Shown here: positions 42,800-52,032 of the stretch, in pieces
Layout of the letters: each line of letters starts with the position of its first letter
How positions within the stretch are numbered: position 1 is the stretch's first letter
Origin: Enterococcus villorum
GTDB taxonomy: Bacteria > Bacillota > Bacilli > Lactobacillales > Enterococcaceae
DNA length: 64,000 bases
NCBI RefSeq assembly: GCF_007990225.1
Contig: NZ_BJWF01000005.1
Coordinates: 1-64,000 of the forward strand
Direction of reading: 5' to 3'
Position numbers and translations under genes: made by a program
Notes under the pieces: generated by a model
The model's database searches: none
Told to the model about the DNA's origin: nothing
What the model saw: only the letters and a program-made list of their open reading frames with translations

Positions 42800-43795
42800 C
42801 TAAGCAATCGTTCGCTTAGAAAACAATAGATATAAGAAATACGGAGCGCCCATGATGGCAATTAAAATACCTGTAGGGACTTCTCCACTAGGTAAAATCA
42901 CTCTAGCAAGAATATCTGCCATATTTACAAAAAAAGCACCAATTAAACCACTTAAAAGAAAGGACCATTGATTTTCTCTATGAACAATAAATTTAGCCAC
43001 ATGTGGTGCAAGTAAACCGACAAAAGAAAGACTCCCAGCTACCGCCACACTGCCACAAGCCAATGCTACAGCAAGTAATAATAATATTGTTTGACTTCTT
43101 CTCACATTTAATCCCAGACTTTGAGCTCTTTCTTGACCAAAGGATAATAATCCAATACGTTGACTATAAAACATAGCGACTGGAATAAGTACCACCGCCC
43201 AAGGTAGAAGTGAAAAAACATAAGGCCAACTAGCAGCCCAAATAGAACCAGCTAGCCAAGAATTAACAAAAGCATAATTTTCTTTTGATAATTTAATGGT
43301 ACACAAAATCATTAATGCCGAAAGTCCTGCATTAACAGCAATCCCCGCCAATAAAAGACGATTCATTCCCAAAAATCCATTTCTAGTATAAGAAAAGAGA
43401 TAAACAAGAAATGCTGCCAACAAACCACCCAAAAACGCTACGAACAACAATAAAAAAGGAGAAGCATGATTGGCATAAAATCCTAAATAAACCATCACGA
43501 AAAAACCAGCACCAGCATTCATACCTAATATACTGGAATCTGCTAATTTATTTCTGGTCACTCCCTGCAATAAAAAGCCAGATACGCCTAAACAAAAGCC
43601 TGCAAGCAAACTAATCAATAAACGAGGAGCTCGAAATTGATAAACAATCAGTTGATGAACTGCTAATCCCTTACCTGTAAATATATCAAATAACTGATCG
43701 AAAAAAATAAATGGTGTGCCGACCATCAAACTAATGATGGAAATTATGACTAATAAAAGGAAGAGCAAAAAAATTATTGACTTGATTTTTTTCAT
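42800..43795 (-). CDS. FecCD-type ABC permease, second subunit
   Basis: 331 residues with about nine to ten membrane segments. It belongs to the FecCD/BtuC permease family for ferric siderophores or cobalamin. Family marks: RAPRLLISLLAGFCLGVSGFLLQGVTRN, LADSSILGMNAGAGF, and SLSFVGLLAPHVAKFIV. Its start overlaps the upstream permease by 4 bases. With its partner it forms the transmembrane channel. Confidence 0.94.
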   Translation of the reverse strand: MKKIKSIIFLLFLLLVIISIISLMVGTPFIFFDQLFDIFTGKGLAVHQLIVYQFRAPRLLISLLAGFCLGVSGFLLQGVTRNKLADSSILGMNAGAGFFVMVYLGFYANHASPFLLLFVAFLGGLLAAFLVYLFSYTRNGFLGMNRLLLAGIAVNAGLSALMILCTIKLSKENYAFVNSWLAGSIWAASWPYVFSLLPWAVVLIPVAMFYSQRIGLLSFGQERAQSLGLNVRRSQTILLLLAVALACGSVAVAGSLSFVGLLAPHVAKFIVHRENQWSFLLSGLIGAFFVNMADILARVILPSGEVPTGILIAIMGAPYFLYLLFSKRTIA

Positions 43796-44781
43796 AACCG
43801 CTCCCTCCTAACTTGAAAGAGTAAGAACGGGACACCAACCAGTGCAATAACCAAACCAAACGGTGTCTCAAAAGGTGGGTTGACCATGCGAGCAAGAAAA
43901 TCTGCAAACATAACCATTCCTCCTCCTACTATAAAAGAAGCTGGAAGAATATAACGATAATCTGTACCGATAATTCCCCGCACAATTGGCGGTACCATCA
44001 ATCCAATAAAAGAAACTGGACCAACAAGCGACACAGCCATTGCTGCTAAAATTGCTACGATGATAAAAGCAATCCATCTAATCCGTGTTGGATGCCCACC
44101 TAGAGCCAAAGCATGTGATTCACTTAGATTAACGAGCGATACCGACCGACCTAAAAAGAAGGAACAGCAAACAATAAAAAGATAGATAGGCGCTAACATT
44201 TTTAACTGTTGCCAAGTAATGTTGGCAGCCCCTCCTACAAACCAAAAGGCCAAATCTTGTTGCAAATGAAACAGCTGGGTTAACGCTTGACTGAGCGCTG
44301 TAAAAAAAGCACTAATCGCCACTCCTGCTAGAATAAATTGAATCGGATTCATCCCCATTCTTGAAAAACGTAAGAAGCCAAAAACAAGCAACGTAACAAG
44401 CAATGAACCAATCAAAGACATTAAAAAAATTGAAAATGCAGATGCTTTTGGCCAAAAAGCAAACCCAATGGCCATTGCAAGAGATGCACCTGAGTTGATT
44501 CCTAACAATCCAGAATCCGCTAAAGGGTTTCTAGTTACTCCTTGCATTAAAGCACCACTAAGTGCAAAACAACTACCGACAAAAAAGGCGCCTAATACCC
44601 GAGGTAAACGAATCGTTCGAATAATCAATTGAGATTGATCGGATGAATCAAACTGAAAGAGGGCTTGCCATAAATTTGAAAAGCCAATTGATACTGCCCC
44701 ATTTGATAAAGCAAAGAAAAAAATAATTAAAACAAGTACTGTGAGCACAATAAGAACACTCAACTTACGTTTTTGCTTCAT
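43792..44781 (-). CDS. FecCD-type ABC permease, first subunit
   Basis: 329 residues, same family, with RLPRVLGAFFVGSCFALSGALMQGVTRNPLADSGLLGINSGASLAMA and VGPVSFIGLMVPPIVRGIIG. It overlaps the ATPase gene and the next permease by 4 bases each, so the three are translationally coupled. Confidence 0.94.
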   Translation of the reverse strand: MKQKRKLSVLIVLTVLVLIIFFFALSNGAVSIGFSNLWQALFQFDSSDQSQLIIRTIRLPRVLGAFFVGSCFALSGALMQGVTRNPLADSGLLGINSGASLAMAIGFAFWPKASAFSIFLMSLIGSLLVTLLVFGFLRFSRMGMNPIQFILAGVAISAFFTALSQALTQLFHLQQDLAFWFVGGAANITWQQLKMLAPIYLFIVCCSFFLGRSVSLVNLSESHALALGGHPTRIRWIAFIIVAILAAMAVSLVGPVSFIGLMVPPIVRGIIGTDYRYILPASFIVGGGMVMFADFLARMVNPPFETPFGLVIALVGVPFLLFQVRRERL

Positions 44782-45584
44782 CCTCTCTCCTCCTTACGAT
44801 CTTTGATTAAATCGTAAGTTAAAAACACCGGTTTCTTTGTCTCTGGTAATTGAATGATCTGAGCATCAATCTCAAAGATCTCTCTCATCCATTCTTTCGT
44901 GATCACTTCATTTGGTTTTCCATGAACCAGTAATTGACCATTTTTCATTCCGATTAAATAATCTGAAAAACGCGAAGCATGGTTGATGTCATGAAGCGAC
45001 ATTAAAATCGTTGTCTTTTTCACCTGATTAATCTCTATTAATAATTGCAAAATTTCCAATTGATGAGCAGGATCTAAAAAAGTAGTTGGTTCATCTAAAA
45101 TCAAAATATCTGCTTCTTGCGCCAACGCCATAGCAATCCAAACTCTTTGTGCTTGTCCTCCTGATAAACTAGACAGTTCCCTTTCTTTCAAATTCGTTAA
45201 ATGTGTCACTTCTAAAGCCCATTCAATCGCATGTAAATCTGCTTCATTTAGGCCACTAAAAAATTTTTGATAAGGATAACGTCCATACGAGACGACCTCT
45301 GACACAGTCATACCTAAAGGAAGTTCACTACTTTGTGCTAATAAAGAAATTTTTCGTGCCAGCATTTTAGGACTATATGTAGCTATTTCAGAACCATTTA
45401 CAATGATTTTCCCCTCTGATACAGGAAGAATACGGGTAAAACTTTTTAATAAAGTGGATTTGCCACTACCGTTTGGCCCAATCAAACTCGTCACTTTTCC
45501 TTCTGGAATCTTCACCGATAATTTTTCAATGACTTGTTTATTTAAGTACCCTGCGGTCATATCAACGGCTTCTAAAGTAGTCAT
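44778..45584 (-). CDS. ABC ATPase, siderophore import
   Basis: 268 residues from ATG 45584 ([14 protein letters not shown]), with AGGGGTG 7 bases before it. Walker A is [11 protein letters not shown], the signature [30 protein letters not shown] carries LSGGQ and Walker B, and the switch His is in MSLHDINHA. It is the FecE/FhuC-type motor. The nearby Fur boxes explain its iron control. Confidence 0.95.
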   Translation of the reverse strand: [268 protein letters not shown]

Positions 45585-45600
45585 TTTTTTCACCCCTTCA

Positions 45601-45620
45601 TTGAAAATCATTCTCAATTA
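45601..45620. promoter_or_regulatory. Fur box before the ATPase gene
   Basis: TTGAAAATCATTCTCAATTA, close to the 19-bp Fur consensus GATAATGATNATCATTATC. It lies 17 bases before the ATPase start. Confidence 0.7.
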
Positions 45621-45678
45621 TGAAGCTCCTTCACAATTTCGTCAAGCATTACTTTTACTGATTCATTCACAAAAAGAG

Positions 45679-45730
45679 TTGACACTGCTTCAATTGTCAG
45701 GAATAATATCAATTGAGAATGATTATCAAT
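45679..45730 (+). promoter_or_regulatory. Promoter with Fur box before the binding-protein gene
   Basis: TTGACA at 45679, 17 bases, AATAAT at 45702, then a second Fur box at 45708-45730 (core TTGAGAATGATTATCAA). The box overlaps the transcription start, so iron-loaded Fur would block RNA polymerase. Confidence 0.7.
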
Positions 45731-45747
45731 CCCATCAGGAGGAAAAA

Positions 45748-46692
45748 ATGAAATCAAAAAAGAAATTATTCACAATTGCTCTATCTATTTTACTGATCAG
45801 CTTCATCAGTGCTTGCTCTTCATCTACTACAACAAATTCATCCAATTCCCAAGCGACCACGGGAACACATACTGTAACGGATACATTGGGTCACAAAGTA
45901 GCAATACCAAATAATCCTAAACGAATCATTGGGAGTTATTTGGAAGATTATTTGGTGGCGCTAGGAGAAAAACCAGTCGCTCAATGGACAGTCGGCAGTG
46001 GTTCGATTCAACATTATTTACAAAAAGAATTAAAAAATGTACCGACCATCTCTTATGACTTACCTTATGAAAAAGTACTAAGTTTTGAACCTGATCTTTT
46101 ATTGATTTCCTCTTCCGCCACAGTGGAAGGTGGAAAATATGAACAATATAGCAAAATTGCTCCTACGTATGTCGTAAAAAACGGCAATGATGTCACTTGG
46201 GAAGAACAACTAAAAGACGTGGCTAAAGCTTTAAATAAAGAAAAAGAAGCAGAAAAAATCATTACAGATTACCAAAACGAAGTAAAAGAAACCAGAAAAG
46301 AATTAGCGAATAAAATCAATAATAAAACGGCTGCTGTCTTATGGGTGACCAATAATTCTGCGTTTATGGTTAGTGACACACGATCAAGCGGTCGCATTAT
46401 CTATGATGATCTTCAATTTGGCATCCCTAACTTAGTCGCTGAAGTTTCAAAAAACGCCACTTCTGACTGGTCAGCTGTTTCTTCTGAAAAATTAGCACAA
46501 CTAGATGCCGACTACATTATTTTAGTCAACAGCGACGAAAAAGCGGCGATGTTTAACGAAGCTACTTGGCAAAATTTAAAAGCGGTAAAAGAGAACCATG
46601 TTTTAGAATTTGGTCCAGAATCAAGCTGGTTATATAATGGCCCAATTGCTAGTCAAAATATGGTAAAAGATATCAAAAATCAGTTAAATTAA
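45748..46692 (+). CDS. Siderophore-binding lipoprotein
   Basis: 314 residues from ATG 45748, with AGGAGG 6 bases upstream. A lipobox ISAC gives Cys as the mature N-terminus. The body is a FhuD/BtuF-type class III binding protein: TVTDTLGHKVAIPNNPKRIIGSY and LLISSSATVEGGKYEQYSKIAPTYVV. It is divergent from the ATPase and permease genes and completes a Fur-controlled iron-siderophore importer. The ligand is not deducible. Confidence 0.93.
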   Translation: MKSKKKLFTIALSILLISFISACSSSTTTNSSNSQATTGTHTVTDTLGHKVAIPNNPKRIIGSYLEDYLVALGEKPVAQWTVGSGSIQHYLQKELKNVPTISYDLPYEKVLSFEPDLLLISSSATVEGGKYEQYSKIAPTYVVKNGNDVTWEEQLKDVAKALNKEKEAEKIITDYQNEVKETRKELANKINNKTAAVLWVTNNSAFMVSDTRSSGRIIYDDLQFGIPNLVAEVSKNATSDWSAVSSEKLAQLDADYIILVNSDEKAAMFNEATWQNLKAVKENHVLEFGPESSWLYNGPIASQNMVKDIKNQLN

Positions 46693-46703
46693 CAAGAAAA
46701 TGA

Positions 46704-46745
46704 GGAGCATAGCACAATATAAGGAATACTTTTGTTCTATGCTCC
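46704..46745 (+). repeat. Hairpin after the binding-protein gene
   Basis: GGAGCATAG pairs with CTATGCTCC over a long loop. It lacks a T tract, so termination is uncertain. Confidence 0.45.
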
Positions 46746-46854
46746 AATCACGTATAAAAACAGAAGCAAAATAAAATAATTCCTACTTACTTCACGGAGA
46801 TGAACACATCATCCTCTCCTATAATTATTAATATATGAACATAATTTCCTTCAA

Positions 46855-47349
46855 TTATTGCTTTTTTTGCCATTTTTGAAAGCGATGCGCATACCTATTT
46901 TCTTGGTTAATAATGCCTTCATGTTCTTCAACCAATTCAAAATCTGAAAAGTCAATCTCTCCAATATAGGTGTCTCCTTCAAATTCACCGTCAATCAATG
47001 TCCGCCAGATAATCCCTGTTTCTGGTAATAAATCCTGAAAAATTTGACTTCCACCCGACACATAGATATCTTCTGAAACGTCTTTTGCATACATTAATAA
47101 TTCTTCGATGGAATGAAAGACTTCTGCATTTTCTTCTACTTTAAAATCTTTTTGAGTGGTCAAAACTATAATATGCCGATAAGGTAAAGATAATTCTCCC
47201 ATCCCTTCATACGTTTTTCTTCCCATCACTAATATTTTATTCATTGTGTGTTCTCTAAAAAAGCGCATGTCATTTGGTAATCTCCAGGGAAGCAACCCAT
47301 CTTTACCAATTAAACCATTTCTATCTTGTGCCCACATTGAAATGAACAT
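46855..47349 (-). CDS. folA: Dihydrofolate reductase
   Basis: 164 residues. It reduces dihydrofolate with NADPH. Marks: ISMWAQDRNGLIGKDGLLPWRLPNDMRFFREHT, ILVMGRKTYEGM, and VSGGSQIFQDLLP. No plasmid-type trimethoprim resistance gene is suggested; it is an ordinary chromosomal enzyme. No thymidylate synthase gene is adjacent in the window. Confidence 0.94.
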   Translation of the reverse strand: MFISMWAQDRNGLIGKDGLLPWRLPNDMRFFREHTMNKILVMGRKTYEGMGELSLPYRHIIVLTTQKDFKVEENAEVFHSIEELLMYAKDVSEDIYVSGGSQIFQDLLPETGIIWRTLIDGEFEGDTYIGEIDFSDFELVEEHEGIINQENRYAHRFQKWQKKQ

Positions 47350-47451
47350 ATCGTCTCCTCCTCTTAAGCTTTCTATTAAGCATCATACACAAAGCAAACA
47401 ATCAACACAAAGTATATGAACATCGTTAATTATTGGATAAGAAAAAAGACT

Positions 47452-47478
47452 GGAATATCCTATGATTTCCAGTCTTCT
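47452..47478 (-). terminator. Terminator after rpmG
   Basis: AAGACTGGAA pairs with TTCCAGTCTT over a short loop, with T tract on the minus strand, 50 bases past the rpmG stop. Confidence 0.82.
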
Positions 47479-47527
47479 TAACAAATTTTATTCACTCAAA
47501 CGAGCAAATAAACCTATTGTCTTATTT

Positions 47528-47677
47528 TTATTTAGTTTCACGGTGTAAAGTAACTTTACGTTCGCGTGGGCAATATTTTTGTTTTTCCAAACGATCAGGG
47601 TTGTTACGTTTGTTTTTGCTTGTTAAGTAGTTACGTTCTTTACAAGAAGTACACTCTAATGTAATGTTTACGCGCAT
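47528..47677 (-). CDS. rpmG: Ribosomal protein L33
   Basis: 49 residues starting [20 protein letters not shown] and ending [15 protein letters not shown]. The CxxC pair is kept at the N-terminal side; the second pair has only one Cys (YCPRERK), as in the Bacillus RpmGA form. GGGAGG lies 7 bases before the ATG. It is the only ribosomal protein gene in this part of the window and has its own terminator. Too short for the usual 60-residue cut-offs. Confidence 0.95.
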   Translation of the reverse strand: MRVNITLECTSCKERNYLTSKNKRNNPDRLEKQKYCPRERKVTLHRETK

Positions 47678-47906
47678 GTTTTTCCCTCCCCTTTGTTTAC
47701 TAGAATCCTCTAAGATGACTCTCAGACTTGATTATCTTACCATAATTTTCAAATGATTACTAGCCTTATTATAAAATTTGTTAAGTAATATTACTTGACG
47801 AAAATACCAAAAATTGGATCTATCAAACAAAATCTTTTTCTTTTTTACCTTTTGCACTTACACTGAATATAAAGCCAAATCTTATATATTAAAGGAGGAA
47901 CATCAT

Positions 47907-48353
47907 ATGCCTTGGAACATGAAGGACTACCCAGCTTCCATGAAAAATTTAGAAGAGTTGACCCGAAAAAAAGCCATTGATATAGGCAATGCGTTGTTAG
48001 CAGAAGGATACCCTGACGATCGAGCTATTCCCATTGCGATCAAACAGGCAAAAGAATGGTATGAAAACGCAGATAGCTCAGAGAAAAAAGATTTTTCTAA
48101 AGAAAAAAATCCTACCAAGAAAGATAAACATGATACAAATCCACGCGCTTCGAAATTATTAAATGCCGATGTCCTCGTAAAATTTGAAGAAAATGAATGG
48201 ATTGTCTTATCAGAAGGAGCAAAAAAAGCCAGCAATCGTTTTGATACAAAAGAAAAAGCGATTGAAAAAGCAAAAGAAATTGCTCAAAATAAAGAGACAT
48301 CAGTAATCATTTATAAAAAAGATGGGTCAAAAGAAAGAGAAATAAACAACTAA
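47907..48353 (+). CDS. YdaT-like protein with DUF2188 C-terminus
   Basis: 148 residues from ATG 47907 (MPWNMKDYPASMKNLEELTRK), with AAAGGAGG 8 bases upstream; the frame continues upstream without a usable start. The N-terminal 55 residues match the Bacillus YdaT type, an alpha-helical module with IPIAIKQAKEWYE. The C-terminal 50 are a DUF2188 fold (WIVLSEGAKKASNRFDTKEKAIEKAKEIA, then IIYKKDGSKEREI). YdaT is a general-stress protein in Bacillus; role here is inferred. Confidence 0.82.
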   Translation: MPWNMKDYPASMKNLEELTRKKAIDIGNALLAEGYPDDRAIPIAIKQAKEWYENADSSEKKDFSKEKNPTKKDKHDTNPRASKLLNADVLVKFEENEWIVLSEGAKKASNRFDTKEKAIEKAKEIAQNKETSVIIYKKDGSKEREINN

Positions 48354-48359
48354 TTCTAA

Positions 48360-48409
48360 AATAAGACAAAGAAACTTAGGAAAATTCTTTCCAGTTTCTT
48401 TGTCTTATT
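48360..48409. terminator. Bidirectional terminator between the YdaT-like gene and asnB
   Basis: AATAAGACAAAGAAACT pairs with AGTTTCTTTGTCTTATT, nearly perfect, with A/T tracts. It serves both converging genes. Confidence 0.88.
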
Positions 48410-48417
48410 CTGTCTTT

Positions 48418-50313
48418 TTATACAGTTACATAATTAATGGTTTCCATTTTTGGAATTTCTTCATCAATAAAGTACACTTTATACCAAGTTAAGAAACTAA
48501 AAATCGTCCAAATTTTTCGTTGTTCTTCTTTTCGACCTTCATGATGATCGTTTAATAAATTCATGATCTTTTCTTGGTCAAAAAATTCTTTGGCAAAATC
48601 CGCTTCAAATAGTTCTTTTACTTGCTTATATCCATGCTCTTCTTTCAGCCAAGCTTTAATCGGCACCGGAAAACCTAATTTCACACGATTTGACCATTCT
48701 TCTGGCAAATGTTTATTTGCTGCTTGGCGGAAGACATCTTTCGTGTTGTTTTGATTCAATAAGAACTTACTTGGAATTTGTTGTGCCAACTTCATTACTT
48801 CAATATCTAATAAAGGAACACGTACTTCCAATGAACTAGCCATTGATAATTTGTCTGCTTTTAGCAAAATATCTTTTGGCATCCATTGATGAAGGTCTAC
48901 ATACTGCATTTTATTCACTTCATCTTCAATATTTTCTGTTTTTGCGTAATGAACAGACATAATCTCATTAACAGAGAGTGCTTGTTGGTACTCTTTTGTT
49001 AAAACTTCTGTTGCTTCATTTTCTTCAAATACACGTGCATGCCCAATAAAATATTCTTTGGCAGGAGCTAAAGACTCATACAAATGGATTCTGCCATGGA
49101 AATTTCTCATTTTACCAATCGTTCGTCCTAAGTGGTAACGGGTTCCTTTTGGTAATTTTTTCAATCCTTGAGCAATGACACGAATAAATTTTGAATTTGT
49201 ATGGAAACCATACGTCTGATATCCCGCAAATAATTCATCTGCTCCCTCACCAGATTGTACGACACGTACGCTTTTTGAAGCTAAATTAGCTAAAAAGTAA
49301 AGTGGTACACAGGAAGGATTGGAATCTGGCTCATCTAAATGATACTGGATCAATGGAAAAGCTTTAAAAGACATGTCCCCATCAATGACAGCGGCTGTAT
49401 TATCTAAATCCAATAACTCAGTCAGTTTTCTCGCTTCAATTGCTTCATTATAAGTTTTATCATCAAACCCAATCGAAAATGAGTGATCTGGTTTTAATAC
49501 AGAAGTAACATAACTTGAATCAACACCACTTGATAAAAATGAACCAACTTCAACATCACTTATTGTATGAGCGGCAATAGATGCTTGAACTGTTTCATCA
49601 ATCTTTTCAATCCATTCTTGTCTTGAGTGACTTTGTTTTGTTTCAAAATCAGCATCCCAATATTGTCGGATATCCAAATGGCCATTTTTATAAGTAAAAT
49701 AATGTCCTTCAGGTAAACGATAAACATCTTTAAAGAATGTCTCACCGTTTAATGGTGAATATTGAAACGTCATATAAGGTTTTAACGCTGATTTATTCAA
49801 TTCTTTGTGAAAGTCTGGATGTGGTAAAAAACTCTTGATTTCTGAACCAAACATGAATGTGCCATTCATTTCAGTATAATAATAAGGTTTGATTCCAAAA
49901 TGGTCACGAGCGCCAAATAATTCGTTTGTTTCATTATCCCAAATAGCAAAAGCAAACATCCCACGAATTTTTTGTAAAAGCTCTGTTCCCCATTCTTCAT
50001 AGCCATGTAGTAAAACTTCTGTATCCGCATGCGTTTGAAAAACATGTCCGGCTGCTATTAACTCTTCTCTAAGGGGTTGATAATTATAAATTTCTCCATT
50101 AAAAATAATGATCTTTGTCCGATCTTCATTATAAATAGGCTGCGTACCACCTTCTAAATCAATGATACTTAATCTTCTAAAACCTAAAGCTATATGTTGA
50201 TCAATGTAATCACCAGAACTATTTGGTCCTCGATGAACGATTCGATCCATCATAGCATTTACTATTGTCTTTTTATTGTCTTTGTCATTCACAAATCCTA
50301 CAATCCCGCACAT
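48418..50313 (-). CDS. asnB: Asparagine synthetase, glutamine hydrolysing
   Basis: 631 residues. The N-terminal class II glutamine amidotransferase begins at Cys2 (MCGIVGFVND), the nucleophile. The C-terminal synthetase domain has the PP-loop LSSGVDSSYVTSVL and KADKLSMASSLEVRVPLLD. It makes asparagine from aspartate. It is monocistronic between the YdaT terminator and the phage remnant. Related asnB enzymes in Firmicutes also amidate cell-wall diaminopimelate, but enterococci use Lys-Asp crossbridges, so the asparagine role is more likely. Confidence 0.94.
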   Translation of the reverse strand: MCGIVGFVNDKDNKKTIVNAMMDRIVHRGPNSSGDYIDQHIALGFRRLSIIDLEGGTQPIYNEDRTKIIIFNGEIYNYQPLREELIAAGHVFQTHADTEVLLHGYEEWGTELLQKIRGMFAFAIWDNETNELFGARDHFGIKPYYYTEMNGTFMFGSEIKSFLPHPDFHKELNKSALKPYMTFQYSPLNGETFFKDVYRLPEGHYFTYKNGHLDIRQYWDADFETKQSHSRQEWIEKIDETVQASIAAHTISDVEVGSFLSSGVDSSYVTSVLKPDHSFSIGFDDKTYNEAIEARKLTELLDLDNTAAVIDGDMSFKAFPLIQYHLDEPDSNPSCVPLYFLANLASKSVRVVQSGEGADELFAGYQTYGFHTNSKFIRVIAQGLKKLPKGTRYHLGRTIGKMRNFHGRIHLYESLAPAKEYFIGHARVFEENEATEVLTKEYQQALSVNEIMSVHYAKTENIEDEVNKMQYVDLHQWMPKDILLKADKLSMASSLEVRVPLLDIEVMKLAQQIPSKFLLNQNNTKDVFRQAANKHLPEEWSNRVKLGFPVPIKAWLKEEHGYKQVKELFEADFAKEFFDQEKIMNLLNDHHEGRKEEQRKIWTIFSFLTWYKVYFIDEEIPKMETINYVTV

Positions 50314-50636
50314 CTATCTTTCACATCCTAAATAATTATTACTATCTTCATTTTTTATCCATATGAATCTTATCATAGAGTACATACAAAAACTAACCAC
50401 TAACACTCTTACAGTTTCGTCACATGAAAAAATATTGAAATTTTTCATATTGGTTATAAAGATGTCGTTCTATCAACTAATTTAACATGTTTTCACTTAT
50501 GAAGCTACTACCTTTGTAAGGCAACTTAGAAAATAGTCTTTATTATTTAATTTTATTTATATTTTATCTATTACGGCATATGAACTAATTGAGGATATTT
50601 TTGTAGATTTTCTACGTAACCAAGAATGAATAAATT
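50314..50636. other. Gap between asnB and the phage remnant
   Basis: About 320 AT-rich bases. The asnB promoter should be here. No coding frame stands out. The left boundary of the phage remnant should lie within or just right of this stretch. Confidence 0.4.
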
Positions 50637-50664
50637 AAAAAAGCCTCAAAATTGAGACTTTTTC
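50637..50664 (-). terminator. Terminator-like hairpin left of the antirepressor remnant
   Basis: AAAGCCTCA pairs with TGAGACTTT with one mismatch and A/T tracts on both sides. Confidence 0.6.
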
Positions 50665-50673
50665 TATGATCGG

Positions 50674-50999
50674 TTAATTATTGTCAATACCATGGTACAG
50701 ATACCTACCATCGGTGAACCAGCATATGCCAGATAGTTCAGAAACGTTGATATAAGGAAGGTATCTGGCTAGATTAAGTAAAAGTTCTTCTATCTTTTCG
50801 GGAATTAGTTGTTCGCTATGTTTTCTGATTGTTGGGGGTACTTCTTCCATGCCCACACTTCGAATTGATCGGCATTCGGAAAGTTAGATTTGATTATTAA
50901 TCTATACACATCAGATTCCGGGATAATTTTAAATTCTTGTTAATGACCTAACGAATCGTTTCCTCATGACTCAAGTGCCTTTTCACTATAAAAATTCAT
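50674..50999 (-). pseudogene. Phage antirepressor (BRO-N type), broken
   Basis: Reading leftward from ATG 50999 (after AAAGGAAG) gives MNFYSEKALES, a stop, GNDSLGH, a stop, then QEFKIIPESDVYRLIIKSNF and PNADQFEVWAW. That is the middle of a BRO-N antirepressor (the family's INESGLYxLxxxSKLPEAKxFKxWV region). A frameshift near 50850 moves the continuation, EEVPPTIRKHSEQL, to another frame; EVLPTIRKHG is the family hallmark. So two stops and one frameshift inactivate it. The C-terminal domain is missing or unrecognisable. Confidence 0.78.
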
Positions 51000-51208
51000 T
51001 TATTCCACTTCCTTTAGTATAATTTGGAAGATAATTAAATTAGTTAACTGTATTGACTTTTTTAAAAAGTGGATTCAAAATGAAAATACAGTCATATAAG
51101 CCAAGGAATACCCTGAAATCAACATTCTTAGTTTGACCCTCTCGAATTGTTTTTTCAGGTGTCTTTTTGTTGCCTGTTAGCTTATTAAATTACCTGAAGA
51201 ATGCTGAT

Positions 51209-51591
51209 ATGACGTTCCTTGGTAGACTAAAATATCTTTGCAAGAAATAAGGGGGTTCGATTAACGGCATTGAGGAGAAATTAAATATTGGAGGAACTCG
51301 CTGTACTCTTAGAATAAAAATGTTCCGAACCTAATTAAAGTAGCTGACTACTTTGATTTATCTGTAGATTACCTCCTAAGAAGAGAGTCGAACAATAAAA
51401 AAACTTCTGTTGACTTATCCCAAGATGATATACTCTTATCTTTGGACAGTGAGACGCTGGATGAAGAAGACGTGCCATTGTTAATTGTACTAGCAAGGAC
51501 TATGGAAACAGAAAAAATGGTAATTAAGAAACAAAACACATTGATTTCTGCACAGCGCACGAGCTTGGACACTTTCTTGAACGATATTTAG
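51209..51591 (+). pseudogene. Xre-family phage repressor, broken
   Basis: From ATG 51209 one frame reads MTFLGRLKYLCKK, an internal TAA, then GGSINGIEEKLNIGGT; a frameshift near 51313 continues as NKNVPNLIKVADYFDLSVDYLLRRES to the TAG at 51589. Together these rebuild the usual repressor pattern: RLKxLCKxKGxSIxxLExxLNIG, then NVPxLxKVADYFxxSVDYLL. The gene is inactivated by at least one stop and one frameshift. It overlaps the ImmA remnant by about 60 bases. Confidence 0.8.
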
Positions 51592-51821
51592 TACTTTCCC
51601 CTCTTTACTCCAAGTCGGTTCATAAACCGAAACTCGAACATGAAGCAAATAAATTTGCAATGCCATTACTTATGTATAATCTCATTATCAACGAACTGAC
51701 AGACGCATCGCACTTCTTAATTGATAGATTCATGGATTTTTATAACATACCCATGAAGTTAAGTGATCTATGTCTCTCTGGACGTAAGAACTACTTCAAC
51801 GAGGAGATATCTCCAGTATAA
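51528..51821 (+). pseudogene. ImmA/IrrE metallopeptidase, 5'-truncated
   Basis: An open frame without its own start runs from 51528 to a TAA at 51819. It reads KHIDFCTAHELGHFLERY, with the HELGH zinc motif (His codon at 51558), then HKPKLEHEANKFAMPLLM, which supplies the third ligand Glu, and a helical end. The N-terminal part normally preceding the motif is missing, and the frame joins directly to the repressor remnant, so a deletion has fused the two. Confidence 0.78.
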
Positions 51822-51951
51822 CTTGATCAACAAATAACAAATGAAATAATAGGAAAAACAAAATATTTTTTTGTTTTATTTTTTCATCGAATAAAGTTTT
51901 TTTGAAAAATTAGGAAAAACAAACAATTAAATATGGAAAGATTTTGAAAAC

Positions 51952-51992
51952 AAAAAAGCCCGCGGTGCAACGCGGACTCTACCCTTTTTTCT
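51952..51992 (+). terminator. Terminator-like hairpin upstream of the SHOCT gene
   Basis: CCGCG pairs with CGCGG inside flanking AAAAAAG/CTTTTTT arms, followed by a T run. It would isolate the SHOCT gene from the dead repressor unit and implies that the gene has its own promoter just downstream (a TATTATAGC stretch at about 52007-52015). Confidence 0.6.
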
Positions 51993-52032
51993 TAAAGACA
52001 AATATATTATAGCAGGAAACGAGGGTTAGTAA

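Noticed and set aside
46855-47349. Trimethoprim-resistance type dihydrofolate reductase
   Set aside because: Context is chromosomal and the sequence is that of an ordinary enzyme; nothing indicates an acquired resistant form.
50674-50856. 60-codon minus-strand frame as an intact gene
   Set aside because: Its PPTIRKHSEQL segment is the frameshifted continuation of the antirepressor remnant, so it is not an independent gene.
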